The notes: generated by a model from the sequence alone, not told the origin. Shown: positions 35,470-46,472, counted from the stretch's first letter. The stretch: DNA of 64,000 nucleotides from Casuarina equisetifolia (GCA_028551475.1 CM052360.1:23506682-23570681), one strand, 5' to 3'. Program-made: numbers and translations.

Positions 35470-37815
35470 ACTCGTTAACAATAGACATAATTAAGCATGT
35501 AAGATGCTTCGTAGTAATGTCAAAAAAATTTCTTCCTCCAACTACTTCAAGTAATAAAATTCCAAAACTATAAATATCCACTTTATATGAAACACTTCCA
35601 AAGTTTCTGGAGAATACTTCAGGTGCAATGTAACCTATGGTGCCCCTTACTATATGGTCATGGACATTGCATTTTGATCCTTTGAGTGCAACTTCGCAAG
35701 GCTATAATCAGAAATTTTTGGATTGAAGTTCTCATTTAATAGCACATTATGGGGCTTGATATCAAAATGGAGAATTTGTTAGCCACACCCATGGTGAAGA
35801 TAATCAATCCCTCTAGCTATGCCAATAACAATATTTTGTAATTTTTGCCAATCAAGGAAACAATTTTTAGTTTCTGATGAAGATATAAACTTCTTTAGTG
35901 AATAATTTGGTAAAGACTCATAAACCAATGCTCATCGAAATCCATCAACATAAAAGCCAACTAAGCAAACCACATTAATATGGTGAATCCTACCCATTGT
36001 TCCTACTTCATTTATGAATTCCTCTCCATTTTCCATTAATATGTTCAAACTCTTCACTACAACTTGGATCTCATTTGAAAGATTTCCCTTAAACACTATT
36101 CCATATGCTTCTTCACCTAGTTTCTCCACAAAAAAAAAAAGTTTGTAATTCTTTTGATATTAGAATACGAGAATCTTGTTAGCTTGAAATTTTTATAGTC
36201 CTCCAAAAATATTTTGATCTTTCCCTCAGTTTCTTTTTTAGTTTTATCATACCTATAGACATGATAAAGAACAAAGATTGTAGGAACTAACAAAATTGAA
36301 CCTATGAGAATACCTGCATATGAAACGCTTACTAGTTTAGAACTTTTTGCTTATAGTAATAAAAGAATTCAATTAGTGAATGCCAGACTCACCAATAATT
36401 TGTAGCTTCCATCATCCATCTATTACAAGATTTAACAAAATTAGGATCTTATTTTGCATAACAAAAAAAAGGAATAATTATTTATGTAGAATCACTTTAA
36501 TAATAGCAAAATAAGGGTGCGTTGAGACCTTGGATCCTAGTTCCAATAGTCTATGCAGTCCAAACATGTCATGCATTGATTTTTACTTCTTTTTTTTTTA
36601 ATTTTTTTATTACAACTCACACACAGGGGAGGGGGAAAGAGTATCTCAAACTCCAGACCTATTGGATGGGTAGGTTAGGGGTGCTTGACACTTTTGCTAG
36701 TAGGCCAAGGGAGACACCCTATTCTTAATTTCTTTTTAATTACAACACATGTACCTAATTTACACATAGAAGATATTGAACTTTAGACCTCACAGTTAGA
36801 GCTCTTGCTAGCTCACCACTAAACTAGTGGAGTAAGTGATAGCAATGATTTTTACTTACCTAACATTTGCAATATATATTGTACGTCGATAAGTCTTGCT
36901 TATTTTTCAAACAATTAGTTGAAGCCTCCCAATGAAGGGACTGTATCATGTCATTCATTCAAAGAATGAGATTTTGTTTACTAAAAGAAACTAAAAGGAG
37001 TAATTGGTTGTGCGGCTCATTCCTTCTTTTTTTTTTCTCCGATTAGATGCATGAATTAGACAAAAAAGAAACCACTCCAGAGCAGCAAACATTTATTATG
37101 ATCCATAAATGGGTGGAAATGGATGCAAGAAATTTTCTGTTGCGGAGGAGCATTTATACATTAGCAATACATTTGGCGTGCAAACTGAGAAAACTTCAGT
37201 GGGAACATTGAAATTAATTTGGAAAAAGACAATACCTTTAGGCTTAGCTCGGTGGAAACACTCACTTTCTGATCCATTGCTAGCCTTCTTGGATCTAAGT
37301 TTTTCGCCTTTCACTTCACAGCCCCTGCACCCTTTTGTCAAGTTCCAATTCAAGTGCAGCGTTTTATCTCCATCCCTCACTACTCCATACGGAATTGATG
37401 AAAGAGCATGCATACTTCTACAACATGCCATGGGAAACTTGCTGATGTCGTCACCCGCATAGAAGGTACGAACTTGGTGGTAAGATGTAGCGTGTTTCTT
37501 CCGCTGAGGAACAATTGAATAAAATGTAGTCATCGGTGAATCTTTCTGCGATCTGGAAAGGCGAGGTAGACAAATTGAGTTGGCGAAGCTGCCATTGGAA
37601 GCAAGAATCTGGGTATTGTACTGTAGTTAACTTTGCTTGGTAGCCAATCCTTTGACAAAGAATTTCATAGAAATGGGCAACTCAAGCACCGTGTTGACAT
37701 CTGTGCAGGATAGATTAAACCCAGGCAAGCCACACCGTAATTCTGCGAAGCCTTGATTGCCTTCTACAAGGCCTATGACGAAAACCACAAACAAGAGGAA
37801 ATATGAGATTGCCAT
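35470..37815 (-). pseudogene. LRK10L receptor kinase, copy 4: both main exons, multiply broken
   Basis: Right to left: the start at 37,815 gives a signal peptide MAISYFLLFVVFVIGLVEG, then CGLPGFNLSCTD; after a frame change LRQLNLSTSPFQ, TDDYILFNCSS; after another DDISKFPMACCRSMHALSSI, LNWNLTKGCRGCEVKGE, ECFHRAKPK. Exon 1 ends at 37,236 (GT donor 37,235-37,234). The kinase exon starts at 36,313 after AG: transmembrane VLIGSILLVPTIFVLYHV, FLEDYKNFKLTRFSYSNIKR, P-loop [26 protein letters not shown] (non-RD), SDYSLAK for DFGLAK, and an intact [13 protein letters not shown]. There is TGA after GFR near 35,934, TAA or TAG in HGCG*QILHFD, and a frameshift before GTIGYIAPE. It stops after about kinase subdomain IX. 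Confidence 0.85.
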
Positions 37816-37836
37816 TTCTAACCAAATCTCCAAAGT

Positions 37837-38784
37837 GTTATTGCGAGAGAGATTTGGCTGGCTAGAAATGCAACCAAGCATGATGGAGAAGGTATGTCCT
37901 TATACAAAATTAGCAAAAATGTAATGCATTGGATGCTCCAGCTATCTACTCTCATACAAGTCAAGGTTCAAGTAAGTTTTCTTGATCAAATCTCATTATG
38001 TATGTTAAAAATTCCTATTGTTTCTAATCCATTACAAAAAGGAAAATGGGTCAACTGGCAACCTCCACCAATGGGATGATACAAATTAAATATGAATGGT
38101 TTTAGCATCATGGGAAATAATGCTGGAAGAGGAGTACTTAAAAAGCATAACGGAAGTATCATTATGACTTTTTCACTTAAGTTGGCACTAGGTAGAAGTG
38201 CAGATGCCAAAGCTTACACCTTACTAGAAGGTCTTAAGATATGCTGAGAATGGAATCAAATGCCCTATATAATTGAATTGAACTCCTTTTATTTAGTTCA
38301 ATGTTTGGTGAAAAAATGAAAGACTTCGTAAAAACTAGAGTATATCATTTGATAGTGCCTCTTCATCATTCTAGCATACACAAAGGTTCAACATGTGTAT
38401 TGCGAGGGAAATGCAGTTACAGATTATCTTGCTAATTACGGGCATACAATACAAAATGTGAAATTTTTTTTATCATTCTAGCTCATCGTCACACCCATAT
38501 TTAGCAGTTTTTATGCAAGATTAGCTAGACCTAGGACCACCATAGGGTTAAGCAAATGTGCTGTCTAATATATTTCATGTTTTCATTTCAAGTTTTATAA
38601 GGTAGTTTAATATGTAGGTCATTTTGTCTTTTCTAAAGGTTAGACTTATACCTTACCCTTATACTTATTTAAAGTATGGTTATTACGCTTAACTTTGTTG
38701 TTATTAATAAAATTTGTTAAGGTACCATCCATGTTTCTTTTTGAATTAAAAATTAAAAAAATTTAAAAAATTTAAAAAAATTAA
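37837..38784 (+). mobile_element. 5'-truncated LINE tail (RNase H domain) with 17-bp TSD
   Basis: Flanked by aaccaaatctccaaagt (37,820-37,836) and aaccaaatctccaaggt (38,785-38,801), one mismatch in 17. It ends on the plus strand in an A-rich tail (38,747-38,784), as expected for target-primed insertion. It carries a decayed C-terminal RNase H-like domain. The insertion lies immediately upstream of the ATG of the minus-strand LRK10L copy 4, that is, in its 5' leader or proximal promoter. Confidence 0.82.
38040..38480 (+). pseudogene. LINE-derived RNase H-like domain (RVT_3) relict
   Basis: Plus-strand frame reads NWQPPPMG, a stop, KLNMNGF, GVLKKHNGSIIMTFSLKLAL, ADAKAYTLLEGLKIC, IIELNSF, VQHVYCEGNAVTDYLANYG. 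This is the RVT_3/RNase H-like domain found at the end of many plant LINE ORF2 proteins. Several Trp codons of the family are replaced by stops (TGA, TAG). The active-site DGS-type Asp appears as Asn in KLNMNGF. Neither larger LINE in the window shows this domain, so the fragment derives from a different LINE lineage. Confidence 0.75.
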
Positions 38785-38801
38785 AACCAAATCTCCAAGG
38801 T

Positions 38802-38936
38802 ATCTCAACGTCTTAACTTTCCCATATAAGTAGGATACATGTGTTAAAAGGATCTTGTGTAATTAAGTGGACAATTACCTGTCAAACAAATGATAATGGT
38901 TTACTAGACAAAGAAAATATAATGTTCAAAGACAGT
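38802..38936 (-). promoter_or_regulatory. possible displaced promoter of LRK10L copy 4
   Basis: Before the LINE tail inserted, this sequence would have lain directly upstream of the minus-strand ATG at 37,815. It has a TATA-like TTATATGG (minus strand, near 38,823-38,830). Low confidence: position is the main argument. Confidence 0.3.
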
Positions 38937-39251
38937 TGTTCAGTGAACTTCTAAATGCAAGTGAACATGTCAAACAAGTAATATAATGATAAGAAAGTGT
39001 ATCGTCCCACAGAGATTGGTGAATACTAAACTAATTAAGTACTAACAATGAACTAATCCTAAAATTTATCTAGCTAATTAAAAGAAAGTTGATGACGAAA
39101 TAAAATATAAAATTTCCAAAACAATATTCAAGACTAATTGAAATTAAATCCAAGTAAGAAAGATCAATATGAGAAACATGTTAAAGCATCCAATTTCACC
39201 ATAACTATTAGATATGAATTTCCATAGTTTATGCCTGCAAGAATGATAATA

Positions 39252-41178
39252 TGTTCGGTGAAATTCTACATGCAAGTGTACATGTCGAACAAGTAATATA
39301 ATGATGAGTACAGATATCGTCCCACGAAGATTGATGTTTACTAAACTAATTAATTACTAACGGTAAATAGATTCTAAAGTTTATCTAGCAACTCAAAATG
39401 ATAAAATGTGAATTTAAAAACTAAATTTAATCTAAAATTGATAAACAAAATGTGCTAGAGCTTCCGATTTCACCTAATTACTCAGTACAAATGTTGATCA
39501 TTTATGCTTGCAAGATTAATTCTACTCATGTGATGGCGGAATTTCTTAATTTATTCACTACCCTATGTCTAGGTGTAGCGAACCTACTTAATTCATTAAC
39601 TCACTGTATGTCTACATATGAATTAAATGAACTAAGTGCATTAAGATATGTGAATATTCCAGTTTGCACCTAAAGCCACACAAATCATATGGTATATTTC
39701 TATCCATATTAATTTATGGTTGCATATTACATGAAGCAACTGCATATCATCGTCGTTCGAACTCAAATATGCAAATCAGATCATCTAAATGGTAGCTAAT
39801 CACTTAAATGCATTAAAATAAGTAACATGCAACTTCACATTCATAAAATACCTCACAAAGCACAAATAATCATAACATTCATACGTTATAATTAAGTTTC
39901 ATCTTAGCTCTAACACAATAAATTAAAATAACATATTTATACAACAGAAATCAGTGCAAGAAATTAAACAACACATTCTGTAAATTAAAAACATTAAGCT
40001 GTCACCAAAAATGTCTTCAAATCACAAAAAGGCTGCATAAATCTGCACAAAAGGGGGGAGAAGGAGTTTCTGTCTAAAAAAGGGGACGAAAAGGGGCTGA
40101 AACGCGCTTTTCACGCGCCGCCGCCACGCGCCGGTCAGTCGCCGGTCACGCGCCGCCGTGAGCTGCCACGCGCCGCCGCCATTCTTCACGAAAATTGCCG
40201 GAAAATGTAGATCGAGGTCCCTGGAGTGCCGATCTGCAAAGAATTGGCGCTGAATCACCACCGAACGGCGTAGATCTGACGGAAAAGGCTTGAAAGGCGT
40301 TCGCCGTTCTTCACCAGAAAACCGCCGAAAATCGCCTGCAGCTGCCACAGAATGACCGGAAAACACACCAGGGTTGCAGATCCACTCTTTCCTTGCTAGA
40401 AAACACTAGAAAACTGTCGGAAACACAAGTGGGTTGGGTCTCTGCCGGAAAAGAACTCAACGGCCTGCTGTCGCACGACCGTCGGACGTTCTCCACGACC
40501 CGTGCTGTCGCGCGCGGTCAGGTTTCCAGCAGAGACCCGACTGGTTCCCTCTTTTCTTCTCTCCTCTTTCGGGTTTCTTCTCTCCGGTCTCCCTCGTCTC
40601 TGCGATAATGTTCTCTCCTTCTCTCCGTCTTCCTTCTCTTGTCCGACAATACTGGATAAAAGCCTCACGCGTTTTCTGCGGTCCCACGCGATAATTCTTT
40701 TTTTTATTTTTTTATTCACGGTCTTAGTTGTCCACTCCACACCGATAAATGCCCGATAATCAATCCCTTCCTTGGTCCCGCATGTTTTCCACTCACCATT
40801 CCTCCTCTTTGTTTGACTTTTCTTCTTTTATGTTGTCATTTGCGTTGCCAACCAAGAACCTATAATAACCTCACGGGTCCCACATGTTTCTTCATTTGTT
40901 TGACTTCCTTTTGCCTTGTTCGTGAAGCTCCATCCTTTCTATTCAAGTCCTTTTCTTTCCTCACATGCTTCCACGTTTCCACGTGCATAACTTATTTTCT
41001 TTTATATTCTTTTTCATGGTTTTCTACTCCTTTTTCTTCTTTTTCTTCTATTTTCGGTTTACTGCATAAAATAACAAAATATAATTAAATATAATTTAAT
41101 ACAAATATAATTTAATAAAAACTATATTAAATATAACCTAAAATAATCAAAATAACTCTATATAAAATAGAGTTATCA
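39252..41178 (+). mobile_element. LTR-like unit (inner copy), TG...CA with TSD TAATA
   Basis: 1,927 bp from TGTTCGGTGAAA to GAGTTATCA. It is flanked by TAATA at 39,247-39,251 and 41,179-41,183 and inserted into a copy of its own family. TG..CA ends and a 5-bp duplication are what an LTR or solo LTR gives. Internal landmarks shared with the outer copy include atcgtcccac, tgatggcgraatttc, 'aaagccacacaaa' and 'gtcaccaaaaatgtcttc'. The last third is unlike the outer copy and very GC-rich. Confidence 0.78.
40020..40760. other. GC-rich block inside the inner LTR-like unit
   Basis: Abrupt GC-rich stretch with CGCCG and ACGCGCC repeats (40,108-40,190) followed by a CT-rich part. The outer copy has a short CT-rich region at the matching place (41,700-41,820) and no such block. 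Both strands show long open frames because of the composition; none resembles a protein family, so I do not call a gene. Confidence 0.7.
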
Positions 41179-42220
41179 TAATACTTATGTGATGGCGAAA
41201 TTTCCTAATTTATTTACTATCCTATGCTAAGCATAGCAAACCTATTTAGTTTATTAATTCACTATATTTCTTTATATGAACTGAAACAAACCAAATGCAT
41301 TAGGATCTGTAAACATTCTTGGTTTACAATAAATCTTTTGATCATCTTATCACCGAAAGCCACACAAACAACATGGTATATGTCTATCCATATTTAATTC
41401 ATGGTTATATATTACAAGAAGCGACTACATATTATCTCTTATCGATCTCAAACATGCACATCAAATCATTCAAGTAGTGGCCAATCACTTAAGAGCATTA
41501 AGCATAATAATATATAACTCACATAAATAAAATATCTTACAAAACATAAAAACTTATAGGATTTACATCATCATAGTTAGGCTACATCATCACTCTAACA
41601 AAAGGAATTTAGAACATAATGAAATAATAAACCAAAACAGTGGTAGAAATTAAGGAAAACATCTTAAATAAAGAAAAACAAGAAAGTTGTCACCACAATG
41701 TCTTCTCTTCAAGAATTCTACTTGATTTTTTTCTTTCTTCCTTGGTTTTAGCAGCACCTTTTTTTCTCTCTCTCTCTTCTCCTCTTTCCTTCCTTATGCA
41801 GTGGTCCTCCCTTATATAGGGTCTGGGATCTAGAACTATCTCCTTACCCCAATAGAATTGGGTTTTGGATTCCTAATATAATTGGGTTTTAGACTCCTAT
41901 ATTAATTAGGCTTTGGACTCCTAATAGGACTAGGTTTTCTAATGATTTAAAAAACCCAATAACAACAAAAATCTAATAACAATCATTGAAGGCCCAAGCC
42001 CAAGCCCATCTTGATTTCCTTCACCTTGATAATTTGACCATCTTATGCTATATAATAAGTATTAGGTTCTCCATGCTTGTCTTTTTTCTTCATGCCTCCT
42101 TATGTTATATAAACAAGACAAATTTAAGTAAATAAAGAAGAATTAAAATATTTTCTCACAAGCATTAGATAAGTTATTATTTAAATTAGGTAAAATAACT
42201 CTATAAAAATAGAGTTATTA

Positions 42221-43434
42221 AGAGCCATTCAACTAATGTCGTTACCATTTGAACCGGCCTACCAAAATTTAATTTGTCCATATTCTTTTTGAGTCTAACT
42301 TTTACCTAAAGAGGTGTGTTGTGCTAAAATCTGAAGGTAAATGTTTCAAGCATGATTTGTCAAAATTGGACAATGAACCATCATTTGGAGAAAAATGGCC
42401 ACACAACTATTTTTTCTTTTTAGAAATATATGAGTTTATTCATTTAAGAACAAGAAAATACAAAGTAGTGAGAATATCCTAATATTACAAACTTATCTAA
42501 GAGAAAATCAAGATTTAAATCCTCCAAATATGACACAACAAAATATTTGTCTAAGAAGATTTAATGTCCCAAATAAATATATTATCTTGAATACTATTTT
42601 TCTAATTCTTGCCAACAAGAAATGGTCATAAAAATTATGAATATGATTTTTAAGTATAATTCTGTAGTATTGTGTTTTCAAGGCTTAGTTTTACTAGTAT
42701 AGCATATAAACCACCATACTTCAATTTACTTGCGTATTGTTTGTATTGGGTAAGTCATACGGTATGGGTTTTATTTTTTATTGATGGTGGATTCCGGACA
42801 TGTCTTAAGGGAAGTTGATTGATTCTTGAGCCCACTTTTATCCACGTGTCAATAGATTGTTAACAATCAGAAGCCAAATTTGACTTATAAATTTACTTTA
42901 CTAGTTCAGTCGATTACAACACCGAGAAATGCTTTTAATTTTTTGTATTTTGAATTTTCAAAACCTTGTAACCAAAGTTAATTTCATAGGAGGGGTTGAG
43001 AATGATAATCAAAAACCAAGATCGGCAAACGTTTCGGTTGTTTGTATTAATCAGTCAGGAGTTTTACAAATACGACAACAAAGAACGGATTGACCGCAAC
43101 CCGCCTGAAAACTGGGTTACAAAGGCTTAACTTCTCCAAACAAGATGCTGGATATCTATACAAAAATAAAGGTCAATTAGGTTCTTATTTAACCGACCAA
43201 CGTCCACAACTTTCAATTGGGCAGTGCACGGGGAATCACTTTGTTGACGAAAACCACAAACAAGAAGAAATATGATTTCTGGTAGGTCAAATACGCAAAC
43301 TGCCGTTCCTTGAAGTTTCTCGTCATTCTACTCGCATTCATTTATTTTTCGGGTATATATATATATATATATATATATCGAAAAGCAAAAACAAAAAACA
43401 AAAGTACCCTCTGTTCTCTCTCTCCCCCTCTCAA
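42221..43434 (+). other. upstream region of LRK10L copy 5
   Basis: Non-coding. 42,330-42,990 is a diverged copy of the duplicated spacer at 33,640-33,945 and 61,630-62,000. From 43,169 to the start codon it is nearly identical to 62,313-62,571. A pyrimidine-rich leader (tctctctctccccctctc) precedes the ATG, with the TA repeat at 43,354-43,378 above it. Confidence 0.55.
43354..43378. repeat. (TA)n microsatellite
   Basis: 25-nt TA run about 60 bp upstream of the LRK10L start codon. The paralog has a 19-nt run at 62,498-62,516, so the two copies differ in repeat number. Confidence 0.9.
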
Positions 43435-44362
43435 TGGCAAGACGAGTTTCCTTCTCTGCTAGACTCACGGCCCTCTTTGTTCTTGTACTACTCCATGAAA
43501 TCTGCTGTGCTAAGCATAGTCATCACTGTGCTCCTCTTCCTGCGGTGACATCCGTAACATAAGCTATCCCTTTCGACTGAAAGACGATCCAAAAAGCTGC
43601 GGAGTCCCAAGATACACAATTTCCGAGAACAACCGTGCAGTGTTGCTCCTCTACGGTGGAAAATACTACGTACGGCAAATCAATTACTATAACTACACAA
43701 TCCGAGTTGTGGACCCGGGTATTCAGACCGACTACTTCCTCTGCCCTCGTTATTTTCTAAACTAGTATTATTTCAGTCATGGAGATTGGCCTTATAATCC
43801 ATATTATCCATATACCACATTAGCACCAAGAGAAAATGGGTCAGGGAGTGATTTCGAGCTGTCAAAGAGTGGTTTTCTTGATCTGTGAAAAGCCGGTGAA
43901 TTCTCCATTGTATTGCCACATTCCTACTTCCTTTGATGATGGAGAGCACTCGTACAACTCTTCTTTCTCCGGTTCGAAGAGGTACAGATATGTTCAAGTT
44001 GGCAGAATGAATGTAAGTGAAGTGCAGGACCTTTGCCAAGTAGAGGGAATATCTCTGACATCTTGGCCGGGATATGATGGCCCGGATATTTCCTGTTCAG
44101 AACTCGGCAATGGATTGCAACATGGTTTTGAGCTTTCAAGGTCGAGAGTTGATTGTGAATTTTGCAACCGCGAGTGCTATTTCGATAAGTGGAATCATTA
44201 TCATTGCGGTTCTAGGTAATGAGCAACCGCGAGTGCTAGTTCGATTAATTGCATTATAGTGACTTTCTAATTCCAAGTTTGTAAAAGCTGATATTGTGGT
44301 TTTTTATTTTTTATTTTTCCTAATTGTTACAGTATTTCTGGAATCTCGGGTATCCCCAATCG
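43435..44362 (+). pseudogene. LRK10L copy 5, ectodomain exon and mini-exon
   Basis: Starts MARRVSFSARLTALFVLVLL, a clear signal peptide. Compared with the 62.6 kb copy, one base is lost near 43,535, so the frame ends at TSVT. Further on: VLLLYGGKYYVRQIN, then an in-frame TAG at about 43,763 shared with the 62.6 kb copy. A 2-base loss follows near 43,870. The last part is open from 43,836: KPVNSPLYCHIPTSFDDGEH, RYRYVQVGRMNVSEVQDL, LTSWPGYDGPDISCSE, FCNRECYFDKW (the WAK-associated Cys-rich domain). Exon 1 ends at 44,215 (GT 44,216); a 116-bp intron ends AG at 44,332; the mini-exon is 44,333-44,362, followed by GTAAG. Confidence 0.85.
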
Positions 44363-44367
44363 GTAAG

Positions 44368-44663
44368 TCTCGGGTATTCGATAATTCGGCTCTTCGGGGT
44401 CCAGGTGGGACGACTCCAACACCCTCCGCACGTGCAGCCTGCTAGGGACAAACGTGAAAACACAATCACGTGGCCTGGATGGTAATCATACAGGGGACAC
44501 GTGGGGTAAGAGGGCCACCTGCGGGACCACTCAGGACAATAAAGACCAAAGCTCTGGTACCGTCTCAGATGGTGGGCTTCACTGCTTAAAAGCACTCAAA
44601 AGGAGGAGGGACCATCTAATAAGGCCGATAATTCAGCTCGGCCGAGGTGGGACAACTCCAACA
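44368..44663. mobile_element. 296-bp insertion at an LRK10L splice donor, TSD GTAAG
   Basis: Absent from the otherwise near-identical paralog at 63,505-63,510. Flanked by GTAAG at 44,363-44,367 and 44,664-44,668, a 5-bp duplication. GC-rich compared with its surroundings. Its two ends carry related direct repeats (gataattcggctc...gactccaaca near the left, gataattcagctc...aactccaaca at the right), so it looks like a small non-autonomous LTR-type (TRIM-like) element or LTR fragment. The left end starts TCTCGGG, not TG, so class is uncertain. Confidence 0.75.
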
Positions 44664-45366
44664 GTAAGCTTTCTCACGCAAAATATTGTTTGAAGGATAA
44701 TATAGATTTGAAATAGATTTATCCTGTGGTTATAGAGATGAAAGTTTAATGGAGAGCTTTGGCAATGGCTAGTCTCAAACTTTTAGTCATTGTTCGGATC
44801 TCAACAACAATGGGAAATATGCATATAAAAGAAGAGTGTCAAATTTCTTAACACATAGATTCCTCAATTGAATAAAAGGAAATTCTTTTTTGGTTACCCG
44901 TTTGTTTCAACTAATTACAAAGGATTACTAACCTAAGCATATCTGCGCATAATTTCCTACCAACCTAATAAACATCTCAATTAGCAATCTTAATACCAAT
45001 ATATTCATCCCCGTAATAGCCAAAGCACATTGACAGTGCACAAAATTGGACTAATCAAATTAAAATCCATACAAGTAATTTAAGAGCTTTCTAATGGTTC
45101 TTTTTTTAAATGGAAAATTGGAAAATTATTTATTTTTTGACTAACTACTGGTCAAACTAATCTTCTTTTTTTTTTCACTTTTTCATTTGGATCATTCTTA
45201 GGGTCTATTGGTAAGAGATTCTTTCTTATTCAATATTTTTTAATGTTTTAAATAGTTCAATTTTATTATAATGTAACTATTTTTTCTAAACTATAAATAT
45301 AGATATTAAAAGCAATGCAACAACATATTTCTTTTCTTCTAATTTGTCTTGAATTATCCTTCCTAG
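44664..45366 (+). other. intron of LRK10L copy 5
   Basis: AT-rich, matching 63,505-64,000 to the window edge. The 30-bp mini-exon present in copy 3 at 20,797-20,826 is poorly preserved here; near 45,210 AG|ggtctattg|GTAAG could be its shortened remnant. It ends in AG at 45,365-45,366. Confidence 0.55.
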
Positions 45367-46472
45367 TTGATTATCATGCACTAATAACGATACTAGGGGC
45401 ACCATTGGTGATAGCATTTTTGGTTCACAAATGGCGTAGGGGGCATTTGTCTATGTATAATGTTATTGAAGACTATCTTCAAACTCACAACAACCTCCTA
45501 ACAATAAGGTACACATACTCTAAAATTAAGAAAATGACAAAAAATTTCAAGGAAAAATTAGGTGAAGGAGGCTATAGAACAGTATACAAAGGAACACTAC
45601 AAAATGGCTAACTTGTGGCAATAAAGATGTTGGACAAGTTTAAAGGTAATGGGCAAGAATTCATAAATGAAGTTGCAACAGTGGGAAGGATCCATCATGT
45701 TAATGTAGTGCAGCTCGTTAGCTTTTTTACTAAAGGATCAAAAAGAGGTCTCATATATGAATTCATGCCTAATGGGTCTTTGAATAAGCATATTTTTTTA
45801 TCAGAAGGGAGCACTTTCCTATGCTACAAAAGAATATATGATATTGTTCTAGGAGTTACTCGTGGGATTGGCTATTTACATCGAGGATGTGACATGCAAA
45901 TTTTGCATTTAGACATCAAGCCTCACAACATTCTTCTTGATGAGAATTTCATACCTAAGGTTTCTGATTTTGGTTTGGCAAAACGGTTTCCAATAGAAAA
46001 TAGCATTGTATCTTTGACTGCAACAAGAGGAACCATAGGAGATATGGCACTAGAGTTATTTTACAAAAAAATTGGAGGTATCTCATATAAAGCTAATATT
46101 TATAGCTTTGGAATGTTATTAATGGAAATGGCAAGTAGAAGAAAAAATGTAAATGCATTTATTGAGCATTCAAGCTAAATTTACTTCCCAACTTGGGTTT
46201 ATGCCGAATTGCACCAAGGAAAAAACATAGAAATGGAGGAATTTGATGTAGAGGAAAATAAATTACTTAAGAAGATGGTCATAGTTGCATTATGGTGCAT
46301 CCAAATGAAGCCTAGTGAGCACCCCTCAATGAGCGAAGTAGTAGAAATTCTTGAAGGAGAAGTTCAAAACTTACAAATGCCTCCTGAGCCTTCTTTACAA
46401 TCACTAGAGAGCCTCATAATTAAATTTGAAGAAAATTCTCATCAAATTAGCTCATCATATCAACTCAAATAA
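45367..46472 (+). pseudogene. LRK10L copy 5, transmembrane and kinase exon (two nonsense codons)
   Basis: Transmembrane ALITILGAPLVIAFLVHKW, juxtamembrane [21 protein letters not shown]-loop KLGEGGYRTVYKG (third Gly of the loop replaced by Arg), [26 protein letters not shown], catalytic loop HLDIKPHN (Leu for Arg, non-RD), DFGLAKR, then [12 protein letters not shown] where GYIAPEVF is usual, and the C-lobe WCIQMKPSEHPSMSEVVEIL and a short tail to QLK. The frame is continuous except for TAA at 45,609 and TAA at 46,176 (copy 3 has CAA there). Length fits a whole LRK10L kinase exon. With the R, D and L changes it would probably be catalytically poor even without the stops. Confidence 0.87.

Larger units (their letters stand above)
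38937..42220 (+). mobile_element. LTR-like repeat unit (outer copy), interrupted by a related copy
   Basis: Starts TGTTCAGTGAAC and contains 'gtatcgtcccacagagattgg', typical of plant LTR-type repeats. Its two parts, 38,937-39,251 and 41,184-42,220, join seamlessly when compared with the inner copy. It ends near 'ctctataaaaatagagttatta'; the inner copy ends 'tagagttatca'. Near 41,814 it has CCTTATATAGG, a TATA-like signal. No coding frames. No convincing target-site duplication for the outer copy. Best read as a solo LTR or non-autonomous LTR element; family unknown to me. Confidence 0.6.

Noticed and set aside
37816..37881. Upstream ATG adding MLGCISSQP to LRK10L copy 4
   Set aside because: Those codons come from the target-site copy and the inserted LINE tail; the signal peptide begins at MAISYFLL.
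40022..40760. Several overlapping open frames on both strands
   Set aside because: They overlap in many frames at once within a GC-rich repeat block, so composition explains them; none shows a domain.
43354..43378. TA repeat as a meaningful regulatory difference between copies 5 and 6
   Set aside because: Microsatellite length varies freely; both genes are broken, so no functional claim is justified.
44454..44693. 79-codon frame across the splice-site insertion
   Set aside because: It spans the insertion boundary and has no protein resemblance.
45315..45366. Upstream ATG extension (MQQHISFLL) of the kinase frame
   Set aside because: It lies upstream of the AG acceptor at 45,365-45,366 and is intron by comparison with copy 3.
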